DNA of 64,000 bases from Corylus avellana (GCF_901000735.1 NC_081542.1:45920238-45984237); one strand, 5' to 3'; positions 17,511 through 30,337 are shown, counted from the first letter of the stretch. Made by a program: numbers and translations. Notes: generated from the letters alone by a model not told the origin.

Positions 17511-20211
17511 TGTATATATATTTGTTCTGCTCACTGCTTTTTGGAGCCACTTTTCAGTCTTCTGTGGGTCCATTGCCAGAAGAGAGACAAAGACAGACAC
17601 TATTATTGCCATTTGCTGCCACTACCACCTCTCCACAGATCATAGAATTAGGCGTGCATAGAAGATCAATCGCCCAAAACTTGGAACAGTCGTGTGGGAA
17701 TTAAGTTCCTAGAAATGTGAGTGCACCCACTGAAAAAGGCCACTTTAATTAATAGTTGACACAACCTAGATTGTGGAGGGGGAGAGAAACAAATCGAAAA
17801 TCAAATTTGAGATGAGTTCTAGGCTGATTCCAAAATAATGGAGATAGTTTATGCTTTAATAAACAAGAGCTATTCCGTTTTCTGGTTGTATCAGAGTTGT
17901 TGTTTGGATCCACCGTGCACCCATTTTTTGTTTAATTTTGTTGTAATCCCTTTTTCCTTTCCATACATCATTTTTAAAAAAAAAAAAGAAAAAAAACTAA
18001 AAAAAAAAAAAAAGAAGAGATATTTTGACTATATGGTTATGGTTATGAGTCTTTAATAAGGGCAAAGTTATCATCAGTAGTGCGTAAATGGGATGCAGCG
18101 TGGAGAGTTATGGTATAATAAGAGAAGCACGCTTGAGGACAAAGGCCATTGATGCCAATGCCACCTTATAGGCATCCAACAAAGATAAAGCATGGCATAA
18201 TTGATCAAGTTTTGCAGACCAGACCCCCACGGCCATGTGCCTTTTTTCACCTATTCATATCAATATTATTTCCCGTCTCCCCCAACGGCAACACATTTAA
18301 AACATTATAAGTATTGAATGACTTGGACCTCCGGCCCCGCCCTCTTTTCAGCAATGAATAATAGCTCATTTAATTCCCATAAATCCTCGTCTATTTACAA
18401 GTAGAACTCTCAACTTTTACCTTTGAAGAAAAAAGTCACATGGGTCACGAAGTAAATCCCCTTTTAAACGGTCAGTTATGTGAGGAAATCGAGACAAGTG
18501 ACCCATTGTCGAAGTGGCCTGGAGAGACAAAAGATTATAATATATACCAACACCACTGCTGATTGCCCCATTATAATTAAATGGATCGGGTCGTACTTTT
18601 CATGGATAATAATTGTATTTGTCTATGTATTGCCTTTGGGTGAAAATGTCATATGATGTTACATAGCAACCCCATAAAGTTAAGGGAAAATACATTTTAC
18701 CCTGGGGCATGTTGGGGTGAAAATGTCATGTAAGTTCCATATAGAAAGAGGGAAAAAAGGACTTATAAAGAGACTTTTTTCCTTTTAAGAGACCCCATCG
18801 GATCTACTCATAGACAACTCACCACTGGAGGCCTGGAATCCCCTAAAGTCATTCTTGTTCTGTCTTCTAAAAACTTGAAGTTAAAAATTTTGTGATTTGT
18901 ATAATAATCAACAAATATAGAACAATTTGTTAAAAGAAAAGAGAAAAAAAATTACAAATATGCACCTGAGTTCAATGTAACAATTGAGTTTTTGACAATT
19001 ACATGCTTTTGATAGAATTGCTCTGACGAGGGCAAAAAATTTCGCAAACCTAGAACCAAAACAGCAGCAAATCAACACAATATCATTAGTCACACTAGCA
19101 TTAAAGCAATCATGATCAGCAATGACCAAAACAAGCAAATCAAAAAGCACAAATGCATTCAGACCAGCACTCATTAGGACCAATCGAAGGTGGAATAAGA
19201 TCCTTAAGTTTGCAAAAAAAAAAAAAAACACACAAAACACAAAACCAAGAAAAACAACAAGGACTCACAACCCAAAAGGCGGTGATTTTGGGCGGTGGCC
19301 TTTGTGGTAGCATTTGGTGGAGGTGGTGGTGGCTTGTTTAGCAGTAGATCCAGTGGGTTGAAAGGGGAAGATCTAGTGTCAAGCCTCTTAATTTTTTGTC
19401 AATAGGTTTGTTTAGTATGTAAGATCCAATTTTTTCCATCTACATTGTATTTAGTGTTTTCAGTTAACATGTCAGTCTCTTATTGGACACTGTAAAAGAT
19501 GGATTTTAGACCATCCTCGGACCGAAGGTATTCTTTTAATAAATATGAGGTGAACTGAAGAGTAATAGTTCAAATTTAAGAATAGGATCGATCCTCTCCA
19601 TTTCAAATGAAATGGAGAAGGAAATGGAGAAGAGTAATCTTATGGTCAAGATTAGATTTCACTATCTAATCATTATCCATATATATTGCTACAAGTTGAA
19701 TATGTTGACACTTTATCTAAAAAATTTAAATGACATGGCATCATGTACGTACACAGTTAAATGCAACAAAACAAAATCTTAACTATGAAATCACTACTCT
19801 CCATTTCAAGTGAGAAGATCTTAAATCTTGAACTCGGGATTTTCTTAATACCATATTGAATCACTAATTATTTTAAAAAGTAAAATTACTAAAAAATAAC
19901 AAATTTAATCATTTAATTAATATTCTAACACAGTTAATCAAAATAGCGAGACAGAAAGAGAAGAACAAAGAGCAAAAGATTAAGGTTTAAAAAAGAAGTT
20001 ACTAAAATAGTAAGTAGCACATACCAGCTATTAAAACTTTGGGATCAAAAGCTAACAACTAACTAAATTATTGGGGAAAATTATGATGGGCATGATATTA
20101 ACAACTCCATAACATGTAGTACAATTCTAGGTAGAAGAACCCCACTAATGATGCAATTAACCCTCATTGAGTGGGACTAATCAAAGCCGCTAAAACAAGT
20201 GACAGCATTAT

Positions 20212-20219
20212 TATAAATA
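20212..20219 (+). promoter_or_regulatory. TATA box of the FQR1-like gene
   Basis: TATAAATA stands about 120 bases before the start codon at 20341. Transcription would start near 20245-20250, giving a leader of about 95 nt. The leader carries a GACA tetranucleotide repeat at about 20297-20320. Confidence 0.6.
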
Positions 20220-20340
20220 AGGGTCCTCATTCATCCTTCCTTAATTCACTCCAGCACCTTTTTTCACTTCAAAGCACACAACAAAAGACACATACAGACA
20301 GATAGACAGACAGACAGACAGAGATTGAAAGAATCCATCA

Positions 20341-23050
20341 ATGGCTACCAAACTCTACATTGTGTAAGCACCTCGATCGATCTCTGTCTCTCTCCCTCTC
20401 TTGCTCTCTTTTGTCTTGTCTTTGTTCGCTATTCTTTGCTTTGGTCGTGCTTAATTGGTTTCTTCATTTGGGTTATCTTTTCTGTTAGTGCATGGAATAT
20501 AATTATGATAATTAAACCAATCATTTTCGAACCCCTCTCTACGTTTGAATTCTGGGTTTTTCTAGTTACGTGCAAATATATATCATGTTTGCTTTCAGAA
20601 AAAGTTCGCATGCATTTGTGCCATGATTTTTTTTTTTTTTAAAACGGTGTTTTTTAGGTTATTGATCGATCGTCGTTCGGACTTTTATCTCCCTCATTAA
20701 CTCATAGGTCGTTCGTAGAGGTTATTTGAAATCCTATTTTGGTCTGTTTGGTTTATTGGGAAAATTAAGGAGAATTATTACCTTTTACACTTGGGGAGAA
20801 ATTTAACGATGTTTAATTTATATTTTAGGAAATTATTTCCTGGATTTTTATTTTTTATTTATTTTTAATAATATTGGGTGTAGAAACAAAGGAAGCCAAA
20901 TTAAAGAATCACAATCCAAGATTTCTTCTTTACAATGCCAAACCCAATTCTTTAGTACTTTTAATCAAAGAACAATGTAGTATAGTGTGATAAATCACAT
21001 AATAACCTCGTCAAAAATTAAGGACAATCACTAAATATATAATATATTTATCTCGAAAATAACAGATTTATAGTCATGGTGGCATATATGTAGTTAATTT
21101 CCTAGCTAGAGTTGGCTGCCTAAATATTTTTTGGAAGATCCCTCTTGTTTTTCCCATTCTTGGCGGATGCCAACTAAGATTCCATTTTCGTTCTTTATAT
21201 TTGTATATATGTTGCCCTTTGAATACAAAAGGTTATTAGTAAAAGAAGGGATTCGTGCTCAATGTAAAGACATTATGGTGTGATCGAGTTATCAACAAAT
21301 GAAGAAAAAGTGATTGTGAAACGCGAACTAACTTTTGAAATCATCATCATCTGAAAGAGAAATGGAGGACCATCAGACCATGCCTTTTTATATCTTGTGG
21401 TCCCTGGAATTCCCACCGTCGATTCACTACTGAGATTAATTAGTTCATCATTATTAGAAAATTAAGTCAATTTTGTTTTACAACCGGATTCTGCGGTTGA
21501 TTTAATTGAAACTTTCCTGATGCATGGTACAGTTACTATTCCACCTATGGACACGTTGAAAAGCTGGCGGAACAGATAAAGAAAGGAGCTGAATCCCTCG
21601 AAGGAGTAGAAGTAAAACTATGGCAGGTATATTGTGATTGTCTCTCTAATTGTCATTGCCTTTTCTAGGTTTTTATTTTATAGAATTGTCGCAGTTTGGA
21701 TGAATATTGATCGAGGATATGAAGTAAATTAATTAGTTGAATAATCTTTCTGTCTAGTACTATTACTTTTCTTAAAGTATGTTGATTGTGTGCTGTAATT
21801 TCTTGCGTAATTACGAATATATGTAAAGTTTACATATCAATCTCCCGAAGTTAGCTGCTAAATTAGTAGAATTGTTCAGATTATCGTGTTAATAAAAGTT
21901 GGTACCAAAAACCCGACAATGGCCTAAGAATCGCCTTCTAGTGAGAGACTTACAAGAAAATAAGAGGGTTAGAACGGTTCGCTAGAGAGATCTAATGAAG
22001 CTACTCCAACGCCCAAATTAAGTAGGGTGAAATAAAAGAGTAATCAGGTAAGATAAGGCTAAGGATTGAATGGCATACCTTTGGAACTCGCCCTAGACTT
22101 CTTATATAGGCCAACCTTAATCTAGGGTTTAGGGGGAATTAATTGGGCTTTCAGGCCCTTTTCAGTTTTTAGGGTCAGTCGGTTTGTTGGCATGTGGGCC
22201 CTCCAATAATAATATAAAAAAGTTCATGTTGAGATCCATAGGAAAATGTTTTTGAGTCTTGTAATGTGTTTGGTTCTTCTACAAAGATTAAAATTCGGTT
22301 ACTTGATAAAATATGTCTCTGGCATGGCACCTTTAATTTCCAGGTACCTGAGACATTGCCTAATGAAGTTCTTGAGAAGATGAATGCACCACCAAAGAGT
22401 GATGTACCTGTCATCATCAATCCTAATGAGCTTGCTGAAGCTGATGGACTACTTTTTGGTTTCCCCACTAGATTTGGAATGATGGCTGCGCAATTTAAAG
22501 CTTTTCTAGATTCAACTGGAATGCTATGGAGAACTCAACAGCTTGCAGGCAAGCCTGCAGGAATTTTCTACAGCACTGGATCCCAAGGAGGTGGACAAGA
22601 GACCACTCCGTGAGTTTTAATTTCACGAAGTTTTTCATAGGTTTCTTCTCATAAAAAATGTTATTTAGTAGACTGTTATACGACTGTCATACAATTAGAA
22701 TGACAAAATAGTGAAAAATGAAATTCAGGCAATAATGTTATATAGCTTCTTCTCACACATTTTTAAGAAGTTAACTAAGTGTTTAAGTTTTCTCATTTTT
22801 CATTGGAAAACTATGCAGATTGACAGCCATTACTCAGCTTGTTCACCATGGAATGATCTTTGTGCCCATAGGGTATACATTTGGAGCTGGCATGTTTGAG
22901 ATGGAGAAGGTGAGAGGTGGCAGCCCCTATGGTGCAGGCACTTATGCTGGGGATGGATCGAGGCAGCCTTCTGAACTAGAATTGGACCTGGCTTTCCACC
23001 ACGGCAAATATTTTGCTGGTTTTGCAAAGAAGCTCAAGGGAACCGCTTGA
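20341..23050 (+). CDS. FQR1: NAD(P)H:quinone oxidoreductase, FQR1-like (flavodoxin-like, WrbA family)
   Basis: Flavin enzyme that reduces quinones by two electrons using NAD(P)H, limiting semiquinone radicals. The FQR1 group is cytosolic or plasma-membrane associated and auxin-induced in Arabidopsis. Exons 20341-20363, 21533-21626, 22344-22609, 22819-23050; total 615 nt, 204 aa, which is the usual family length. The first exon codes only MATKLYI plus two bases, so ORF scans miss it. Motifs: [13 protein letters not shown] (phosphate-binding loop of the flavodoxin fold), [29 protein letters not shown] (FMN binding) and [20 protein letters not shown]. All junctions are GT/AG and in frame. There is no signal peptide. 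Intron 3 carries a MITE fragment. Within the family, the choice between FQR1 and its close paralogues is not decided by the sequence alone. Confidence 0.94.
22659..22705. mobile_element. MITE terminal fragment inside intron 3 of the FQR1-like gene
   Basis: ATGTTATTTAGTAGACTGTT followed by ACGACTGTCATACAA matches, in reverse complement, the right terminus of the MITE at 40058-40230. Only one terminus is recognisable, so this is a remnant. Confidence 0.55.
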
Positions 23051-23450
23051 TTTTCGTTCACCATATATATATAGAAACAACTCCATCTTTATATATACTT
23101 GCAACAATATTATTATAAATCCATCTCAGAAGCTTATATATATATATATATATATATATAATACTTCCCGGTTGCTTTCTTCTAATAATAAGTATAATTA
23201 TATGCTTTGCTGATGATCATTTTGTTATCACATGTTCTTTCTTCAAGAAAGTGGTTCTCATTATAGTTTGTCCGGATCCACACTTTAATTTTTATATTAA
23301 TTAGCATTAATTTATCACAGTTTAATCACCAAGAAGCTAAGAGGGATCAAATAAATTGTAAAAGATCCTAATCCAGCCAAGAGGGACTTCTCTCATGCAT
23401 AAGAATTTCTATCAAAATCTACTTGTGAAGAGATAGTTGTATGGCCAATA

Positions 23451-24068
23451 TATATGTCATGCAATGTCAACTTAATATTAAATCACCATTTATCCTAAAC
23501 TTTAATCTAATAAGAATTGATGAATTTAATAATTTAATTTATATTTTAAAACTCTCATTCACGTGTGGTCTCAAATACTTAAATTCTCCCTTTATGAGTA
23601 AGGCCTAACAAACAGAATATTTATAAAAATTGAAATGTGAGTTAAGTAATCATGAAGATCGACAATGTTCGAACTGAAGACCTTTGCTCGATACCATGTG
23701 CCTAACATAAAAGAAAAAAATTGTAATTCCAACATTTCCTTAGGTTTTTGGCCTAGAGCTGTACAACAGTAGAATTAAAAGTTCGATTATTATAGACAAC
23801 CCCTCCCCCAAAAAAAAAGAAAAAAAAGTTGTAAGTAGCACAATGTGCTCCTTATGCAACAAGCTCATATAATTAAGGATCTTCATCATGATCGAATTGA
23901 TCGACCTGCATTCATTTTAAAACACCTGGAGATAAACGTAATTAATTCATGTAATTAATGCATGAAGAAGAGATTATTTTGTTTTTCGATCTGTGTATAC
24001 ATTTGGCTTCTACAAATGGGAATATGGGATTGGTTAGAATATGTGATACAGAAGAGTATATGATTATC
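23451..24068. repeat. 618-bp perfect duplication, left copy
   Basis: Base-for-base identical to 26011-26628 (constant offset 2560) by line-by-line comparison. It ends exactly where a CACTA terminus begins at 24069. The segment includes a degenerate dispersed repeat with a primer-site-like motif (GCTCGATACCATG near 23687). The duplication is best explained by assembly, as set out in the findings. Confidence 0.9.
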
Positions 24069-24510
24069 CACTACAAAAAAATGTGTGTTTTTTGACGTGG
24101 CAAACAGTAACTTATGTTTGCCACGTCAAAAACTTTTGACGTGTCTAAGCAAGCACGTCAAAAAAAATTTTGTTGACGTGTCTTTTTTTACACGTCAAAA
24201 GTTTTTTGACGTGTGGAATTGACACGTCAAAAGTTTTTGACGTGTGGAATCGACACGTCAAAAACTTTTGACGTGTCAATTTGACACGTCAAAAACTTTT
24301 GACGTGTAAATTTCACACGTCAAAAACTTTTGACGTGTCAATTCCACATGTCAAAAACTTTTTTTAATAAAAAAAAAATTAACAATAATTTTGATATAAA
24401 CAAATATGCATTAACAAACAATTAATGTTAATTGGCATAAAAAATTAATTTTTATTGTCATTAGTATAAATTATAGTTTATTATCATTAGTATATATGTA
24501 TGCATGCGTT

Positions 24511-24860
24511 AATTGATCAGTCTAGTAATATTAATATGATAGCTACCCATATTATTCTTATAAAAATATATAAAACATACTTGTTACATTTATTTTATAA
24601 GACCTGCAAACCTCATATGAATTCGACAAACACAACATATGCGGCCGGTTAGTTGATACATTTAATTATATATCTATACATCTAGAATATTAATTTGTTT
24701 ATTTATTTATTCTCTAATTAATTTTAATTGGAGAGAATAAATATATATATATATATGATAGAGTAAATACTATTTTAATAACATTTAAATAAATAAAATT
24801 TTATGAAAATAGTTTAAATAAGATAATATATATATATATTATAAGTTTTTGACGTGCCAT
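24511..24860. repeat. Internal direct repeat of the CACTA element, copy 1
   Basis: Starts AATTGATCAGTCTAGTAATA and is diverged but collinear with 25027-25374. Each copy ends in the TTTTTGACGTGCCAT motif. The two differ by scattered substitutions and small indels, so the duplication is old compared with the 618-bp flanking one. Confidence 0.75.
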
Positions 24861-25026
24861 GTTTGGCACGTCAAAAACTTTTGACGTGTCATGCATGGCA
24901 CGTCAAAAACTTTTGACGTGTCAAGCATGACACGTCAAAAACTTATATTAATTTTAATTATATATATATCAAAAATAATTTTAATTATGATATAAAAAAA
25001 TATGTAATAAACAACACTTAATGTTA

Positions 25027-25312
25027 AATTGATCAGTCTAGTAATATTAATATGATAGCTAGTCATATTAATTTTGTAAAAATATATAAAACATACTTGA
25101 TACATTTATTTTATAAGATCCGCAAACCTCATATGAACTCGACAAACACAACATATGTGGTCGGTTAGTTGATACATCTAATTATCTATACATCTAGAAT
25201 ATTAATTTATTTATTCTCTAATTAATTTTAATTTGATAGAGTAAATATATAATAGAGTAAATATAATTTTAATAAAATTTAAATAAATAAAATTTATAAT
25301 AATTTAAATAAG

Positions 25313-25358
<46 letters not shown>

Positions 25359-25374
25359 GTTTTTGACGTGCCAT
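25027..25374. repeat. Internal direct repeat of the CACTA element, copy 2
   Basis: Diverged copy of 24511-24860, offset about 516. It contains a long (TA)n tract at about 25316-25354 where copy 1 has a much shorter one. Confidence 0.75.
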
Positions 25375-25990
25375 CAAAAATATTATATATTTATAATATT
25401 TTTATAATATATTATAAATTCATTATATTATATAATTAAAAATATAATATAATGAATCATATTATTTTTGTTTTATTATAATTATATATATTATAATTAT
25501 ATATGAAATTATATATATATATATATTAAATCAGAAATATACATATATAAATAAAATATATTTTTTATTAGTCTTTTGACGTGCCATGCATGGCACGTCA
25601 AAAGGCTAATAAAAGTTATTATTTTAAATTCTTTTAATTATATATATCACACATTATATATATATATATATATATAGATAGATAGAGTTTTTTTTGACGT
25701 CTTTGAGTTTTGTACCGTCAGAGAAATTCCCGGCGATGCCAAAACCCGGCAAATCCATCCTCAAATTTTTTTTTTTAAAAAAATCTGGTTTAGCTGGCCA
25801 CGATGTAACTTTTAGCACGTCAAAAATTTTTGACGTGCTAAATGTTAACACGTCACTAAAAAAAAGCAGGATTTTTAACTTTTTTCCCTCTTTTTCCTAT
25901 CTTCTTTCCCTCTTTTTTTTCCCTTTATAATTCTTTTATATCTTTGGTCATTTTTCTCTCATTTCCAGACTCAACTCTCTCTCCTCTCTC

Positions 25991-26010
25991 NNNNNNNNNN
26001 NNNNNNNNNN
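25991..26010. other. Assembly gap (20 N)
   Basis: Twenty N characters. The round number suggests a placeholder of unknown true size. The sequence to the right is a copy of sequence 2.5 kb to the left, so the gap may have no biological counterpart at this position. Confidence 0.97.
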
Positions 26011-26628
26011 TATATGTCATGCAATGTCAACTTAATATTAAATCACCATTTATCCTAAACTTTAATCTAATAAGAATTGATGAATTTAATAATTTAATTT
26101 ATATTTTAAAACTCTCATTCACGTGTGGTCTCAAATACTTAAATTCTCCCTTTATGAGTAAGGCCTAACAAACAGAATATTTATAAAAATTGAAATGTGA
26201 GTTAAGTAATCATGAAGATCGACAATGTTCGAACTGAAGACCTTTGCTCGATACCATGTGCCTAACATAAAAGAAAAAAATTGTAATTCCAACATTTCCT
26301 TAGGTTTTTGGCCTAGAGCTGTACAACAGTAGAATTAAAAGTTCGATTATTATAGACAACCCCTCCCCCAAAAAAAAAGAAAAAAAAGTTGTAAGTAGCA
26401 CAATGTGCTCCTTATGCAACAAGCTCATATAATTAAGGATCTTCATCATGATCGAATTGATCGACCTGCATTCATTTTAAAACACCTGGAGATAAACGTA
26501 ATTAATTCATGTAATTAATGCATGAAGAAGAGATTATTTTGTTTTTCGATCTGTGTATACATTTGGCTTCTACAAATGGGAATATGGGATTGGTTAGAAT
26601 ATGTGATACAGAAGAGTATATGATTATC
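26011..26628. repeat. 618-bp perfect duplication, right copy
   Basis: Identical to 23451-24068. After it the sequence continues TCTCGATCCC at 26629, which looks like the unoccupied (pre-insertion) continuation of the site that carries the CACTA element in the left copy. Confidence 0.9.
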
Positions 26629-28351
26629 TCTCGATCCCTATTATGTGGTTACTTTTATCGTTTCGAAAGAAAAATAAAATAAAATAAAAGATAGTGGTGA
26701 TACTGTAAATAAGCAAAGGGTGCAAGGCTTAGGGCCCAATTGATACTTAAAAGGCTTAGTACTCACTAGAAACGTCAAAAAGCTTAAGAGCCTTCACAAT
26801 CAAAAGTCCCTAGATGACAGTTAAACAAGAAGGTCATGACTCATGATAAAAGAGCAAGAGGGATCGAGTCACTAACTAAAATAAGACAAGAAATCCTGCC
26901 TTAAACTCAATTTATTTTTTTTTCTTAATCTCTCTAAATTCTTTATTGACTTAAATTGTTAAACATTTGACGCTCTCTATCGGCCTCCAGCCGGCTTTAC
27001 TCTGATGATTGTTTCTTATCTTGCAAGTGATGGGTCATCAAGAAGTTTGGCAGTGTGAAAATTTACATTATGTAATTGGCGTCGTCGGAAAGAAACGATG
27101 TTACTCATTTCTCCGAATGGGTTTCCTCCCCCTTCAGAACTAAATTAACCCACTAAAGATCAATGCAAATCGGTGCGGCCTCCATCTAGGGCATAGTGGA
27201 TCTGCATCCATCTATCCTAGGTAGATCCGGGTTCACCACCACTGAATTTACTGGCTATGTTTAACTTTTATCTCTTCCTAATTAACCTCTTCTATTTTTT
27301 TGGCCACTTAGAGCAAAACCCATTTCCCTTCGTTTGAGATGCAAGTTGTTCTAGCCCACATTCAAATCAAAGCTTGCCCACAATGAGATGAATGGAATAA
27401 ATAATCATCATGATGGGTCATTCACAATCCTTCATAGCAATGATGGAAACTTAAAATGGTTAAAAAAGAAGAAGATAACTTTTTAAGCCAGGAATTAAAT
27501 TAACTCACTTAATTTCAACGAGCTTTACTTGTTTTCGTGCCTTTTTTTATTATTATTTTTGTATCTTAATTACTATAGTATTATTAATTATGCATATATA
27601 GCGATCTAAACTATATATATATAATCATGGACAATTTTTTCAAGCGTTTGACAACCCAAAAGAGAGAGAATTTGTTAGTGTCAAAGCTTGCCGTCCTGGC
27701 CATATAGGAATCGAAATTATTTTTCTGAAGGGCTTAATTAAGCCATGTGTTTTATTGTACGTATGGCTTCCAACATTTGATTCTAAAGGGACAGAAAGAA
27801 AGAACCCTTTTAATTAATTCAACGAAAACTTGTAGCTGAAGACAATAATAGAGTTCTCTTTGATTAGCCAAAACAGGAAAAAGAAAATCTGCTATCAAAT
27901 AAGTAGCTGCTGGAAGCATACAATACTTTCATAATTAACATCACACAATGATGCTTAAATGCTTAGATGCTTTTCCCCTTTGGCTCCTTTTATGTGTCTC
28001 TACTTTTTATTAAGTAACCATACTCTTGGGGAAAATAAGAAATAAATTCGATCCATCGAGTACTCAAAGAGAGCAAGAGGTACTGATCCCGATGCTTGAA
28101 GGGTGTGGTATAATACCCATTGGCCGATCAATTCAAAAGTCACCAAAAGATGATAAAGCGGGCGCCAAGAGATACCAATCAACATGATTTCAAAAATTAA
28201 AGTACTTTTGTGATGATTAGTCACTTGTCATAGGGATTCGTCAACTTTAAGCTTCTTCGATCGGATTTTATATACTTGATTATACGTAGGCTCTTGATCA
28301 GCTCATCCATTAATTTTCAATATATTTATAAGCTTTATAGTGAAAAGGTTT

Positions 28352-28393
<42 letters not shown>

Positions 28394-28445
28394 TATATCT
28401 TGGGTTTTGATTTAGAGTTATTTAAAAAGAGCTTAAAACATATTC

Positions 28446-28654
28446 CGGGTTAGACATAAATTTCCTTCAACCCACTCTAATAAACGCAACATATTTGGGT
28501 TCTCTAAAAACCAATGTTTAAGTCCCTATGTTAGTAAAAGAAGAGTTGATGACTGTTAAGAATGTTTAAAAAAAAAAAAACATGTATCTCTCACATATTA
28601 GAAAACACTTAGCATTTGTTAGAATGAGTTGAAGAAAATTTATGTTTAGACGGG
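28446..28654. mobile_element. MITE with about 40-bp imperfect terminal inverted repeats
   Basis: Left arm 28446-28486 (starts CGGGTTAGACATAAATTTCC) is the imperfect reverse complement of right arm 28614-28654 (ends AAATTTATGTTTAGACGGG). The AT-rich centre has no coding potential. No target duplication was resolved. Confidence 0.6.
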
Positions 28655-28691
28655 ATTCAATGTCTGCTAATAGAAGCAATGAATTATTGAA

Positions 28692-28865
28692 GTTGTTCTT
28701 TAAAGTTGTCTCTTAAATGGCAGATAGATAAATATGCTCTTCATATTAATTGTTGCTAACGAGATCAATGCTTGGGAAGTTGTTCTTTAAAGTTGTCTCT
28801 TAACTGGCAGATAGATAAATATGCTCCTCATATTGTTGCTAACTAGCTAGATCAATGCTTGGGAA
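28692..28865. repeat. 87-bp tandem duplication
   Basis: Unit 1 at 28692-28778 and unit 2 from 28779 both begin GTTGTTCTTTAAAGTTGTCT and end ATCAATGCTTGGGAA, differing by a few substitutions and small indels. Confidence 0.85.
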
Positions 28866-30337
28866 TTAGGTGTGGAACAGCTCAAATGCCTGGGATTTAT
28901 CCGTACTATTAGCACACGTCATTAATCCAGTGATTAGCTGTCGATCTACATGTACAAAGTTTTTCCTGGTTATTAAAACAAATCTCTTAAAGTTTTACTT
29001 TCAGATTATTAAAATATAGTAATAATTGTTGTTTAATTCCCCATGTTGGACAAATTAGTGGAAGCAACTAGCACCCGATTCTAACATGAAGCATGAAATA
29101 AATGAATAAAACATGCATTATGCATAGTGTGATAAACTGTATCTTTTTAAATCGTTTTAATTAGTAATATCAATGGCTTATCTTTTCCCTTAAATTTGAA
29201 TGGAGGATAACAATGCAAATATGGTAAAATTAGAGCATCTATTGGTTTTTTAGGAAAAATACTTAAAACTCTTATTTTACACTTTATATATAATCCGTTG
29301 TTTAACAAACCTTAATCTATTCATCAAGATCACAAAGTTGTTATATATAAAGTTTCACCAAATATATATATAAGTGAAAATGAATGGAGTCTCATCAAGA
29401 TCGATGAGACACCAACGTTGGTGTAATAGTTTCTCCCATAGAAAATTATCCTCTAAAAATGATGAACAACTGGATTTGAATTGAAATAAGGAAGTAATTA
29501 AACAATACCGTTGAGTCTTTGTTTGTTATAATTGTAGGTTAATTCCTCACAAAACAAACCATAGGGGGCCCTTACATAATCATGCTGGACAAAGTTGTAA
29601 CAAACTTCACTTTGAAGTCATTCTGCATATTAATTAACACACTAAACATGATAATGATTCGTAAGACCTTCCACATTGAACAAGTTTTAGAAGTCAAAAG
29701 GGCCAATTTTAGCTTATTAGAAAAGAGAGTCAACCAAAAGGGTTTGGCTTACATCCTGCTATTCAATAAATAAATATTTCCCATAAATAAATAAACATTT
29801 GGAGATGTCCTAATTATTCATATTCAATAGCAGAAGAAATGTCATGTTACTAAATAACAGGAGGCAAGTCAAACTCCAACTGTAATACTAACGTGACAGT
29901 AAAAATTAGCTTTCAGATTAATATTGATTTTTAGTATCACATTGTTCTAATTATATATAACAATCATCTAGCAGCCTAATAAATAGAATTAGATAAATTA
30001 TCTTTGAGAGAGAGAGAGAGAGAGTGGCCATTCGATATATAGAAAGCATAAGGCTTGCTTGCCACGTATATATATGGCCACAAGGCACAAACGCGTATAC
30101 ACATGGGCACGCGCGCATGCAAATCTCACTGTGAGAGAGCAAATTATCATTTATCAGAAACCCTAAAAAAGCAGGAACAGTGGGCCGCCCTTTGCCTTTC
30201 TGACTTCCACTACGACATTCCAAACATATAAACAAATGAAAAAGTTGAAGAAGGAAAAAAAAAAAAACCCAATCAAACAAGCTCCACTCACTCCTATTCT
30301 TGAATAAGAATTCATCAATACAATAATCTCCTTTAAT

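Larger units (their letters stand above)
12486..20340. other. 7.9-kb spacer between PUB8 and the FQR1-like gene
   Basis: 12486 to about 14500 is the 3' flank of PUB8. It has a more balanced composition than the rest and could be partly transcribed, but no coding frame is convincing. Beyond it lie a MITE (15056-15269), poly-T runs (15971-15996) and a short hairpin (17477-17510). A stretch at about 19560-19930 belongs to a dispersed repeat family also seen at 23481 and 46850. 16540-17000 resembles decayed retroelement sequence but no LTR pair could be defined. The last 150 bases hold the promoter of the next gene. Confidence 0.55.
24069..25990. mobile_element. CACTA-type (En/Spm) DNA transposon, left part, running into the N gap
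   Basis: The element begins CACTACAAAAAAATG, the classical CACTA terminus. Directly inside is a dense subterminal array of the motif TTTTGACGTG in both orientations: about 15 copies in 24090-24345, further clusters at 24845-24935, 25374, 25573-25600 and 25814-25853, about 28 in all. Such arrays are binding sites for the transposase in En/Spm elements (family knowledge). The centre is very AT-rich with an internal direct duplication and (TA)n. No transposase frame is visible; the rest lies beyond the gap or is missing. The predicted 3-bp target duplication would be ATC (24066-24068). The second terminus is not present. Confidence 0.8.

Noticed and set aside
25694..25930. 78-codon frame inside the CACTA element
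   Set aside because: Short, no transposase similarity and partly encoded by the repeat motifs themselves.
23451..26628. True segmental duplication
   Set aside because: Zero differences over 618 bp, one edge exactly at a transposon terminus and the other exactly at an N gap: assembly duplication of two alleles is more likely.
27070..27110. Ty3/gypsy primer-site region
   Set aside because: The match is to one short motif only; no flanking LTR pair, polypurine tract or gag/pol frame was found, so it is mentioned only in the spacer note.
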